Positions 10,383 through 21,700 of a DNA stretch of 33,824 nucleotides are shown piece by piece (position 1 is the stretch's first letter; the number at the start of each line of letters is the position of its first letter). Both the position numbers and the translations under genes were made by a program. Under the pieces are notes generated by a model. The model made no database searches, was not told the origin of the DNA, and was given only the letters and a program-made list of their open reading frames with translations. The stretch is from positions 303,899-337,722 of the forward strand of contig NW_003158725.1 in NCBI RefSeq assembly GCF_000003605.2. Reading direction: 5' to 3'. The DNA comes from Saccoglossus kowalevskii. Its lineage: Eukaryota; Hemichordata; Enteropneusta; Harrimaniidae.

Positions 10383-11072
10383 TTACCTTGTAATAGATGT
10401 GTATCACATAATGTCTGCTAAGCTGAGTGAACTAGCAAATCTCTGTGTGAACAGTGTGGACTGTTGTCACTCTCTGTCGTCATCGTCTTTACGTGGCTTT
10501 GTCCTCGTTCATTTTTTTTCAATCTGTACATATCACGTCTTGAAATTGTTTCTTTAAAAACCTAAGCAATATTATTGTGGGGGAGCTGAAACCCAAATGG
10601 AACAGTGTTTCTGTGTTGTCAGATTGATACTTTATGTATTCGTATGTTAGACCAAAAAATTTTGCCTGCCTTTTTGCATAAAACATAATTAATAGCCATA
10701 ATTAATTTTTATTCAATAATATTTTATTTTCTGATCTCTGTTTTATTTTGCACAACAAGGTTGATAATCTCCATAGTCATAAAAAACTAAGGTGTTATTC
10801 AACATTTGAAATGTATAAATGGACCTTGATTCGACTGATAATGTGTTGGCCTCTGCTTTGCTGTTTTTGAATCAAAATGCTGTTTTTAGACATTATCTGT
10901 TTAGTATATATAAGCAAAGAAAGGAGTTCTGACAAAGCCGTTTTTGTTAACTGGTGCTTAAGCGTTAGAGGCTTTCATACATAATTTTTTGTGTAATTAA
11001 CATTTTTCCTCCACTCGATCTAATCAATGTAACACAGGTACATTGTAATAAACATTATACTCACCAGAAGTA
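10383..11072 (+). other. 3' UTR of the TPR-RRM-CCCH gene
   Basis: AT-rich sequence after the stop without coding character. It runs to the first good poly(A) signal at 11047-11052, so cleavage is expected near 11065-11075. No repeat family from elsewhere in the window is evident in it. Its right boundary is inferred only from the signal. Confidence 0.5.
11047..11052 (+). terminator. AATAAA poly(A) signal of the + strand gene
   Basis: A canonical hexamer 665 nt after the stop codon, in the sequence GTAATAAACATT. It is the first exact AATAAA on the + strand that I see after the stop in a plausible context. Confidence 0.5.
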
Positions 11073-11773
11073 GTTCATTGTTATTTTCGGTTACCGACTA
11101 GAAAGCGATATGGTTTAAACAGAGCAAAGCAGAACTGTTGACAGAATACTGCATCTGGGGAAATATTTTTGTAGGGCCCTCTAGTGGCAATATTCATTGT
11201 TTGTTGTGAATGTTCCATGAGGGCGCTCTTACCTTGACCTTCATGTATTATTTGACCCCAGTCCCTCAACACTGTGATTTGACATTAGTGTAAACCCATT
11301 TGACAAATTTTCATAGATTTTTGAAAGTCTGGTGAAACTACAAAACTTTGTAGTTGCAATTTCAGCACTTTGGCCCATATATAAATGAAGGTTTCACCAT
11401 AGAAACCAATCATTCTCTATCATAGTTCTCAAAAAGCTGGCATTATTTTGGAAATTTTTCTATTTGGCCAGAACCTCAAAGTTGAAGCTATCTGGCTTCT
11501 CTTCCATATTTCTTTCACTTATGTCACGAATCGCCTATGCGTGGTGGATGTATTTTGCAGTGCGTCTTCCACATATTTTACAGTCTCGTGTTTTGTGAAT
11601 ATTTTACGTGCACTGTCAAACGTTTGAGTTTTCAAGAGATTTCGCAGCATACACGATGTACAATCAATTATCATTTTAACATTCTTTAATGTGTACAAAC
11701 GTATACTTCTCACTTTAGAAAAAAAATCGAGAGCTCCTCATGTGTAAAAAAAACAACTCTTTGCTGATTTCTT

Positions 11774-11811
11774 TTTTTTTTTTTTTAACGGCTAGTTTTG
11801 TTGTGTTTATT
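11774..11811 (-). terminator. Poly(A) signal and genomic A-tract after the orphan exon
   Basis: On the - strand AATAAA (11806-11811) is followed about 20 nt later by a run of about 15 A (the T-run on + at about 11772-11786). This is the spacing of a cleaved, polyadenylated transcript end. Confidence 0.4.
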
Positions 11812-11848
11812 GACAAAATGAACGGAAATTTCATGTGCTAACATCAAC

Positions 11849-12039
11849 TTAGCCTTTATTTTTTTTTATATTATAATATATATTTTTGTGGTAAAAAGGT
11901 TCTTCAGCATTCTCAAGAGTTAGACCTGGTTGTTTCTTGTCAAGTAATTTTTCATATGTTCCCAATGGATACCCTGTTGGTAGAATCAATAAACTTGTAA
12001 AATCCTCTTTGTCAACACATGGAATTGTCATCCAGATAA
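11849..12039 (-). CDS. Orphan coding-like terminal exon, product unknown
   Basis: After acceptor TTTGCGCAG (12040-12041) the - strand reads 62 residues to a stop. The protein-like core is LLILPTGYPLGTYEKLLDK followed by QPGLTLENAEEPFYH. Mixed residue use, few repeats and a Pro/Gly/Tyr pattern look like real protein rather than AT-rich noise. The first two bases complete a codon from an unseen exon, so it needs a donor leaving one base, which the PLEKHA-like exon 19345-19434 does not provide. An AATAAA follows 38-43 nt after the stop, and a genomic A-tract lies 15-20 nt after that. It could be the last exon of a third gene or the 3' end of a retrocopy. I do not recognise the family. Confidence 0.4.
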
Positions 12040-12718
12040 CTGCGCAAATTATAACACATGTCTATTTCCTCAGTTTTTATTCACATACTGGTGTCGTAAC
12101 AGATTTCGGCAAAAAAGAAATGTTGAAGCAGGTGATAAAAGTTACTGATTTATCGCTCTATCAAAGCGTATCTCTGAAAAAAATGCTTCATATGGGAAGC
12201 TCCTATTGGTTGACGGTCATTTGAATGTTTAATGCAGTCACTTCCAGATACCTACAAATTTGGAAAAGTACTCGTAATAGAGCAAATACAGTTGTCTTTC
12301 TAGTATTTATAAAATTAATATAGGAATCACTGATGTAAAACTGACTTCATACATTTTGCTGGTTGCCTGAAAACAAATTGTTGTCGGAGCAATAGATCGT
12401 TCATTTCTCCTCACACCTACATGTAGTTGATACACATGAATAAAAGTCGTTAAACGCCGGTTAGTCCCAGTACATGTATAAGCTTGTTACATTCTCCGGT
12501 TTTTGTATCAGATACTTACAAATATTCACGGGAGAAAGCTACATTATTCTTAAACAATAGTGGCATATTTTCACCGAACTGTTTAATGGAGAATTTTTAC
12601 CTATCTGAAGACTGGGTATCTTCATGTGAGTAATTGCCGTGGAATCAAACCACTGTTCAGTATGAAATAAAGGAGCTTCAAGCAGTTCCATATTATCTTG
12701 ACTCAAATCTTCATATTT

Positions 12719-12720
<2 letters not shown>

Positions 12721-12757
<37 letters not shown>
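12721..12757. repeat. (TG)n microsatellite
   Basis: About 18 uninterrupted TG dinucleotides in the intergenic region. Confidence 0.99.
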
Positions 12758-12759
<2 letters not shown>

Positions 12760-13452
12760 TGAATTTTCAGGAAGTAAGTCTGTGTACTTGCTCTCCTACC
12801 ACTGCTCTCAACCACAGCGCAACTTAGCACATGGCTTTGGAATAAAAAAAAACAAAAACAATTTCATCCTTACATACAAAATAGCCACTCATCACAATAT
12901 CTACATCTATGAATTGCATAGTTCAAACATTTTCCAAAATTAAAATATACACATTTTGATTGCACATAACATTTCAACTTACAAAATTAACCATTATTTG
13001 TGACGAAAAAGCCAGAAAATGAAAGAATTCTTCCAAGGGACTCACTGGTAGCACTGTTGTATGATAAATTTCATGTAATGCAACTGTTATTTTTATCCCA
13101 ACAGGGGGACAGGCATTCCCAAAGTATTTTTAGTACCAAGGAAATAATATTCTGGTAATTCACCCTATGTTTACAGATGATTTCTCTGATACATCCAATA
13201 GTGATAGTACAGTCTCACGATTCTAATTGATCAGCAATTCTGTGTAATCTGTAGCACTGATATAGTTGTATGCTCCAAATTACTCAGGGTATTGTGAAAT
13301 CAAAATGTTATTTGTGATCAAAACTTATTTCTAATGTAGTTCAATCTTCCAGTTTTTGAACAGCAGGTACATGCGAATAAAAAAATTGGTCTATTTATAA
13401 TTTGTCCCTCTAGTGTTGAAGCTGTGACAAAGCGGTGAGAGTATTTTCAATT

Positions 13453-13970
13453 TTTAGCTCCGCTGTCGTGCGGAGCTTATCATATGAGTGATTGTCCATC
13501 AGTTGTCCGTGTCAATGTTTTACTTTTTTGACTTCTTCTTAAAAACTGTAAGCCTGAATGCTTTGATACTTGGTGTATATGTACCCTGGGTAGACCTCTC
13601 TCAGATTTTTTTCATTTCATGATGATATCTTCAATTCTCTAATTTTAGTGAATATTTTTGTGATTTTGCTATAAAGTGATATTTTAGATTTCTTGTTGAA
13701 AACCGCAAGTCCAATTGCTTTAATATTTTACATATATAGGTACTACATGTGGACCTCTCAGATTTGTTCATTTCGTGGTGATATCTTCAATTATCTAATT
13801 TTTATGAATATTTTTGGTGAAAAGTGATATTTTTGAATTCTTGTTGAAAACAGTAAGTCCTGTTGCTTTGATACTATACATAATGTTCATTTTCTAATGA
13901 TATATTCTGTTCTTTATTTGCAATGTGCATTGCTAACAGCAGAGCTATCTCAGCCGACAGTCTGCTTGTT
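13453..13970 (+). mobile_element. Element C, copy 2
   Basis: Intergenic copy in the same orientation as 8695-9305, beginning TTTAGCTCCGCTGTCGTGCG and ending AGAGCTATCTCAGCCGACAG. It is somewhat shorter, with small deletions, but keeps the internal block structure. Confidence 0.75.
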
Positions 13971-15437
13971 TTAAATTCTCTATTTATACTGATCTTCGAT
14001 ATGAATCATGCTATAATGCAATTCAAAGATGTGAATACAAAGATAAAGAAACAACCACTATTTAATATAATGAACAAAATACAGCAACCATCAAAGTATT
14101 TTTGTAACAAAATTAAGGAATTCATACTGAGATAAAAATTTACAGAAATTCATTATAACCAGAAATGACCAATATGAAATAAATATACTTCAAGAAATAC
14201 AAATTTTAACACATCAAGTTATTTGGACAATAGATCATTTGCAGGCTTCAGATTCAGTGTCCAAGTGTCATCAAATCCACCATTTTAATTCATCCTCATT
14301 CCTGATCTATATTAATTAAAAATCCAACTATACATCCATCCACATTTCTAGCAGGTTAATGGTAGATTTGAAAAAAGAATGTTGTTACATACCGGTATTT
14401 GGGTTTGGATGGGCTGCTAAATGAACAAATTTTAATAAAGGCTATACAAGATACTGATGTAATACAACAAGTTACTGAAAATGGTCTTATTTGTTACAAA
14501 TTCATATTAGTTCCATACTATGTATATTTGATATAAAGCATTTGCTCTCTAGTTGAGCTTATATCAGAGCATGAAAGGTACTCCGTTAGTATCTTCCATG
14601 ATCAGAGTTACTTTCTAAGCCACTTTCTTTTTGTATTTTTTCATCGCTCACTAATAAGAATTAATTTTGACCAGAAACTGTCAACATAAATGGATCAGAA
14701 AAACAGCAAGAAAGGCAAGAAGATGGTTGGTCTTCTAATGAAACAATAAATAAATGCTAGGTTCTGCTAGAGTTTATATTCGAGAAAATACAATAATGTT
14801 GGTATGGCAACAAAGTTCATACATTTATAAATAGTCTAGAAAAGCCGAAATCAATATGTAATATCATGCTATGGGATTAGTGCACATGAATTAATTAATC
14901 AACTATTAAAAAATGTTTAAACAATTACTGCAAATCGCCTAAAATATCCAAAATGCAGAAATATATAGCAGTGACATTTGACAGCATATCGAAAACATTT
15001 AATAAATAAAACCCACAGTACCTGCATAATGCTGTGTTCCATGCACAAACAGAAATATAAGAACTGAACAAAAACCCGAGTACCGTATTTGTTCTATTAG
15101 TAATATATGTGTTTTATGTAAATTACAAAGGTGTTTTATGTCAAAATATTTAAATAATTCAGTATACTACCAAAGGGATTTTGGGTTTATATGCACTTTT
15201 AAGACCAAATACGGCACTGGTATAAGGAAAACCTTTCATATTAAGTTTCATGATAAATATAGTTTAATTATTATCAAAAAATTGATTCGTCAAAATTATC
15301 ATTCCTGTTTTTCAACAGATTCTTGATTAGATCACCTACATTGTATTTTGTATCATACAATTATCTATAGCACAGTCCGAGCGTAACCTAACATTTAGCT
15401 GGATTACACATACCTGCTTGCTTTTAAAACAACTATA

Positions 15438-15624
15438 TACTGTAAAATACTTTATTTTCGCTTGTAATCAATTTTCGCTAAAGGAATGATTCATTGAAAA
15501 TAAAATCCAGTGAATATACCTTTTTTCCTGTATTTTACATTCAACTTTTCAAGAATCAGTGAAAATAAATTCTATACAAAACACCCCAAACGTTTTTTCA
15601 GCTAAAATAAAGTATTTTACAGTA
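15438..15624. mobile_element. MITE family A, copy 2
   Basis: A 187-bp intergenic element with the same ends as copy 1 (left TACTGTAAAATACTTTATTT, right AATAAAGTATTTTACAGTA). The ends here are perfect inverted repeats over about 20 bp. It appears to be in the opposite orientation or symmetric with respect to copy 1. Confidence 0.85.
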
Positions 15625-16458
15625 TCTAAATATACATTATATTAGTAACATGGGTGAATACTACAAAGAATAAGTTGAAAATATTGATTGTAATGATTAT
15701 CACATTATATTTTTTGAACAATTTATAAAACGGCAAAGTAAGTTTGTTTAGGAGTTAAGTTAAGTATGGACTGGACTGCAACCTACAAATCCATATATTT
15801 TGCATTATGAACTGATTAATTTCCAAACTATTAGCAAATAATGAATTATGTAATAATGCCTTCAAATGGTGATCATGTACCCAAAGTAGTATATTAATAT
15901 CTATATTCCCACAGTTATTTCTATTCTATACAATTATTACAAAACACAGCGATTGCAGACATCTTGAAAAGTCGTACACTCCATGGAAATAATTTTTGCA
16001 ATGGTGCTTAATGTAGCAGGGAATATCTCTATCAAATTTTTGTATCAAATTCATAAATGTGGGGACGCATCCACGTTTAAATATTATTTGTCATCAATAG
16101 TAAATCCAGATCATTTTGTCTTTCAAAAATATTCGTAAAAACAGATATAAAATAAAAGTAAAATGTTATAACCTCCAAACACGTTAGCCCTGCCAAAAAA
16201 ATAGTTAAAACACTATATTTACATTTGTTAAAATTCTAATTAAAAAAATAAAAACACTATGCATTTCAGGACTTCCATAACTACAACACAATTTTATAGT
16301 TCTGTTTTAAACACACATTGAAATGAATTATGCAGCTCAACTTGATATTATATACTATTTTGACAAAACATGTATATTATGAAAATAAACTTTGTAAACT
16401 CAGTATAATGCAGAAAGTAAGGTATAATACTTAAACAACTTTTGTTAATTACTAGTAA

Positions 16459-16556
16459 ACTGATTGGTTGGAGAGTGTCACATGATAACCATGAACTGCA
16501 CACTGATTGGTTGGAGAGTGTCACATGATAACCATGAACTGCAAACTGATTGGTTG
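16459..16556. repeat. 43-bp tandem duplication with three CTGATTGGTTG sites
   Basis: Unit starts at 16459, 16502 and 16545. The first two units are identical except at the last base, and the third is cut after CTGATTGGTTG. Each unit has ATTGG, the inverse of the CCAAT box. Confidence 0.9.
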
Positions 16557-18339
16557 TAAAGTAGTTGGTTATAATGGTGTGATGATATACTAGGGTTATA
16601 AAGTCTGAAACGATAAAAAAGAGAGAAATAAATGTATTCATTCATTTTTTTAACTCAGATACTTGTATGTTTAGGTTTCTATCTATTCTATTCTGTACTT
16701 CAACTGAAAAAGATACTTTATAGGAAGCAGTTATGAGAACACAGACAGACATAAAGTGAGATACTGATGCATAAACTCACATTTGTCCAAGATTCATTAT
16801 TACATTTATGGATTCAGTATTAATAGTGTTATTTACATGCGATTATGGGTAATCTGCTAACTTCAGCAAAAGCGAAATACAAGAAAGCATTATCAATCTC
16901 CATATGGGATAATATAAACCTCCATATGAAAATCGTATAAACTCATCACAAAAGCGAACAGATAGAAATAATTGGACAATAACAGTGAGAATAGAAATTA
17001 TAAAAGCAATAACCACCACAATGCAAGACAAATACAAAGTGAAGTGAAGAAATTTAAGTTGAAGACCAGAAATACCCTCTAAGTGTACTGTTGTGTGCAT
17101 CATTATGAATTAAGACAAGGAAGCATGGTACACATAATATAAACTATGGAATCGGCTGAAGTCAGTCCATCTATCCATCACCTAGACACTTTTAACAAAT
17201 AATTAGTTAAAGCATTACGGTATGGTGATGAGGATTAGTATAGCTATGTGTTATTTTACAAACCGCATTACCTTTTAGTTAGAAGTTGTGATATTCAGCT
17301 GCAAGTATATTTCAAGTAACTAGATATAGGACACCTTGGGATAAAGAAATGTAATCGACCACACACAGTCAGTCACGACAAACATTAACAGTACAATAAT
17401 TGACAAACATCACTTCATATATTTTATCACTTTACATCAAATAACGACAAATTTGAATTTGGCCTAAACTTTATATGCCTAGCTACAATACCAGTAATAT
17501 CATATAATTTATTCAAAATTTATGCAAATGTCACACACACAATCACATGCATCTTGAGGGATGAATTATGCCATGTTCATTAGCAATTATTTTTTTGCCA
17601 AACATTTTATCCATTTTTATGTATTTTTGATAATTTTGGAGCAAATGGATATAATTTTCCATTGGCTACAGATCTTGACCAAATTTTGGTAAAATAAAGA
17701 AAAAAATGTATGTAGGTTTTATTCTATGAAAGTTGACAAAAGTTGGTGGTCAAAGCATTAAATGTGCAGAGAAATAATTCCCCATAATCACATGATTGCA
17801 TATGATAAACAATGTTTACTTGATGGCATTTTCATACAGGCAATAAAATCTACTGTCCAATTAAAAATTATGTCCAAAACTGACAAAGAAATTGTAGAAA
17901 AAGACATAAAAATGTTACTCCAAACTTTTGGCAATATAAATGCTGATGATCAAAGGGTTTATATAATTTATGCAATCAATACAGAATTATTTCAGTTTTA
18001 ATAAAAAAATGTGTAAAATCACAGCACTCGCTTATGATGTCACACCATAGGTCATGAAAATGTAAAGCACACCAGCCTTTCTAATTGGGCAAATTTACTG
18101 AGATTAACCAAGACTAGAAATTTTAATTTTGACATGTATTATATAGCTTTTGATAATGTCATTTGGTGTTATATCAGCGGATTACAGAAAATACTTGATG
18201 ATTCACCTGGAAGTGAATCTTTGTGAATTCATGCACATTAGAACACCAATCAAAAATGTCAGCCAATGAAATTCAAACACAATCAAATGTGAGACCAAAA
18301 CTATCACCAACCCTGGACACACTGACAAATCATTGAAAA

Positions 18340-18700
18340 TAGAGGATTTTCCAAACAATTGCGAGATCTCGCGAGATGCATGAAAGACGCACGTCGAACG
18401 TCTGCTGCAAAAATCGAACGATTTGATTTTTGAACTAGAATTTCTTTATTTCGCAGCTTACATTGACCGGCCGATCTTCGACAGAGGAATATTGCTTCCG
18501 AATACCCTCACTTAATCGAAATTGCCTATCATCAAATGTGGACAGCACATTATTAAGCATGGAAATGTCCCGGAAATACTTTCGCGTTTGTCGAATCCCA
18601 CACGATGTTTGACGCGACTACGCGCTATGACCTTTGTTTGTCCTGTTTTTACGTTCGATTTCACGCATAACGCGTGATTCTCGCAGTGTACGGAAAATGG
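18340..18700. promoter_or_regulatory. CpG-rich patch with TCTCGCGAGA palindrome
   Basis: Most of the window has few CpG, but this stretch is dense in them (for example GACGCACGTCGAACG near 18389, ACCGGCCGATC near 18468, and 18590-18690). At 18367-18376 it has the exact palindrome TCTCGCGAGA, a motif known from CpG-island promoters in animals and bound by BANP in mammals. This suggests an unmethylated promoter or regulatory element. No first exon is evident on either side. It overlaps the candidate last exon of the PLEKHA-like gene, so the two readings compete. Confidence 0.4.
18445..18450 (-). terminator. Candidate poly(A) signal for the PLEKHA-like gene
   Basis: AATAAA on the - strand (TTTATT on +), in GCGAAATAAAGAAATT. 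It fits the end of the candidate last exon. AT-rich DNA yields many such hexamers by chance. Confidence 0.3.
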
Positions 18701-18718
18701 TCTATTAGGACATATCTC
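18512..18718 (-). CDS. Candidate last exon of the PLEKHA-like gene
   Basis: After acceptor AATTGCAG (18719-18720) the phase left by exon 19345-19434 opens 68 residues and TAA. The peptide starts EICPNRPFSVHCENHALC and is basic and Cys-containing. An AATAAA lies 62-67 nt beyond the stop. In favour are the matching phase, position and poly(A) signal. Against it, the tail has no resemblance I can see to vertebrate TAPP C-termini, the polypyrimidine tract is weak, and this CpG-rich stretch could instead be promoter DNA. The true last exon may lie further left. Confidence 0.3.
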   Translation of the reverse strand, partial: EICPNRPFSVHCENHALCVKSNVKTGQTKVIARSRVKHRVGFDKRESISGTFPCLIMCCPHLMIGNFD

Positions 18719-21700
18719 CTGCAATTTGTGCATAGTCAGATCACATATTTCACTTAATAGTCACAAGAGCCTAACACAGCTAGATCTCATAGTACAACTC
18801 TAATATAAGGCCAAGGTATTACATCTGACCAAATATCAAAAATCATAGAACTTGCAACCAATCAAAACTTGTGTTACATGCTAATTTCTAAGAAGGCATG
18901 CTCTAATTGGTGGAAAAATCCTATCAGAAGAAAGCTGTCTGGATATGATAGGTGGCTAGATGTAATTTAAGGCGATGAACACCGATTCTTGGAATTAAGG
19001 TTTTACCTACATCAGCTTAGATCAGGTTAATTTCTACTTAAATGCGTGCAACTGAAATATACTACATCGACTGCTGAAAGCCTCAGCAGGCAATGCATTA
19101 AATCAACATGGAGCATTCACAACAGAGTGAGAGTCAGTGACAGTTATGGCATTTTGTAGAAACGAAAAATGTCTCTGGAATCAGTGTCAGAATTTTGTAA
19201 AATATTGTCTTCACGGTTTATAGTATATCAATCTACTGGAATACCCATGTATAATTCTGTCAAAATCCCATCTAATAAACAAAAGTTTGTTGCATTTAGC
19301 CGCTAGAGGGCGCCCTAACAAAATCTGTTCAAATGCTAACTTACCCAAGTGTTTGTAGCGACGCTGGCTCTTTTTGCCATTATTGCTCCACAAACTGATG
19401 AAATCCAGCTCTGCATCTCTTCTGGGCTGTCGGCCTTAAAAAAAATATAAAAAAATAAGAAATAATTTCATAGAAATGATTATGATGTGAGGATGTCAAA
19501 GATGATTTTTATGGTATGTATTCTTGCAAGTTAAGTAGTGATCTAATGTGATCAATGAAAAACAGGCTGTTTCAACACAGCCCATTAGCAATATAGCCAA
19601 AGAAATCTGGAAATGTTTGGGATTGACCATTATAAATTTTATATTATCCACACAGTGACTGAAATGACAATACGATTCAAAGTTCATAATGGCACTTGGC
19701 AGAGTATTAACTAACTTGACATTGAAATAAAATTGACCTACATATTTCTGGAAAAAAAAAAATTTCAAGCAGGGTCAGTCTCTAACTGAAAATCATATCA
19801 ACTTATTTAAAATAATATGCCTCACCCATTTTTAGATAACTTTATTGAAAACATAGATGAGGATCCTATAATAAAACATTTTTTAAAATACTTTTTTCAT
19901 AGTTGCTGCTTTCTGTTAAGCTAATAAGTCAAATTCAATTCTTATCAATAAGAGGTATACTTTCACTAGATGAATGACAAATCACTGTCTCGTCTCAACT
20001 CCCATAAGGGTTTTGCTTCTCGTTCCAGTTTATTTAGTACCACAGCAACAAGATATTCATTCAATGTTTTGAATACCTGTTTTATCGATAAGATTGATTA
20101 TGGTTGAACATTTTCTGAAACATAAATAAAAAATTTCCCCTATTCTGTCGCATGTGACACATGTAACTCCAAATAACCTTTAACCTTTTCACCACCAGAC
20201 TTTCTCACCCAAATTATTCTGCACTTTTTTTCTAATATTCTTCAATATTTCTGGAAATGAACCCTAATTTTGGAGCCAACAGACAAAATTTCAGTCAATT
20301 TTCAGTTTTTACTCAAAAAATTCGGTTATTTTTGTCCCAATCTTCTGAAGGAAAGTGTAGACTATAAACAGAACAAATTTGTGAAAAGAGGGAACTGGTG
20401 GTGAATAAGTTTAAAACTGATGTGCACAAGAATCAAAGCCATTTTTTTAGGCCTTCGAAAAAAATTGCACGTAGACTAAATAATGTCGATTAGAGTAACA
20501 GGTGTTCAGGACTATGTTTACAGTCATGAGTACTCTATATATCAGATACGTCTCATTATAAACACTTGTTACTGTAAAGGGGTTAATTATTCACAGGGTT
20601 TTAATTTGGCTTATTTCGCTGACTGGAAAATGCGCTAAATTAAAACCCAGTGAATATGTAAAATTTACCATAGAACACATTATCTAAATGATCAAACCGT
20701 GAATTTAAAACCCACTGAATATGCCTGAAATGGTAAATCAGTGAAATTTAAACCCAGTGAAAATTAGTCATTTTACAGTGTATCACTAGACTTTAGAACC
20801 AAACATACAATGTAATCCACCAGTGTTAATTATTAATTTACAACTGTCAGTAACACAATATATTATTTACACCAGTCTGCAATGGTCCATTGTTTTCCCA
20901 TTGTCCAAGTCTTACTGCATTTCTACATTGTATTATATGAAGAAAACCTCACACTGATTATTGTGATCATCATGATAACTTAAAAAATCAGTCAATTTGA
21001 CAACAAAGCCTTAAATATTATTGGAGCATTGAAACTAGCCAGCACTAGATGTCCAATCACCAAATCATAGAAAATTTGATTAACAGGTCAAATACCTTAA
21101 GCTGTGCTAAGAATACTTGTGTAAACGCTTAGCACTGGTTAAGAAAAGATTAAATCTACCCGGTAGCCTATTTTTACAACCTGGTCCAGATCCTTACCAT
21201 GGGTAGTGAAGTGTGTGTGTATGTATGCTTAGCTTGGGTTAAGCACTCCAAACCCAATTGTATTCAAAGTGCATTAGGAAGATTTGCTATTGTATTAACT
21301 ACTATTAACTGTGTTTATTTGAGTTATTCTGCACTCTATACTTTTTAAATTTGCTTTGATATTGTTTTATAACCGTATACTCTTAAAGGGGAACCTTCCA
21401 AGCCCAGGGATTGCACCAGCAAATCATGGGACACTATTGTTTATGTTGTTTACAAAGTTAATCTATCTTTTGTTATCCATTGTAATTTTAATACAGAAAG
21501 TAAATTTGTTGTAAGACAACTGGAAGTGCCCCTTTAACAATTTTGAGCATTCTAATGTTCTGCTAACCATTGTTTTCTCCCATGCATGAACACAATTGGG
21601 TCTATCTAATATGCAAACATATGCGCTTAAATCTTAGCCCGTACTTCGGGTAGCATGAACACTACTGTAGTGTGGCGGATCCAAACAACTAGACAAAATT

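Larger units (their letters stand above)
11073..18339. other. Intergenic region between the convergent genes
   Basis: Mostly AT-rich DNA without recognisable genes. It holds the orphan exon at 11849-12039, a coding-like - strand ORF at 11519-11713, a (TG)n tract, a copy of element C (13453-13970), a MITE A copy (15438-15624) and a 43-bp tandem duplication at 16459. I see nothing I can name in 12240-12715, 12760-13450, 13975-15435, 15630-16455 and 16560-18340. Confidence 0.5.

Noticed and set aside
14583-14680. Possible - strand terminal exon (SDEKIQKESGLESNSDHGRY) as the TAPP C-terminus
   Set aside because: The acceptor TTATTAG is plausible, but its phase does not fit the donor of exon 19345-19434, and the peptide is only 20 residues long.
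16348-16641. 97-residue - strand ORF with an internal repeat
   Set aside because: The repeat in the peptide merely reflects the 43-bp DNA duplication. There are no splice or coding signs.
16843-17103. 86-residue hydrophobic - strand ORF
   Set aside because: It resembles translated AT-rich DNA; a run of Ile, Leu, Phe and Val is expected from such sequence.
17762-18001. 79-residue + strand ORF rich in Lys and Ile
   Set aside because: No acceptor or donor fits, and composition follows the local A-richness.
18781-18975. Possible MITE with TTACATCT...AGATGTAA ends
   Set aside because: The arms are short and imperfect, and no second copy was seen in the window.
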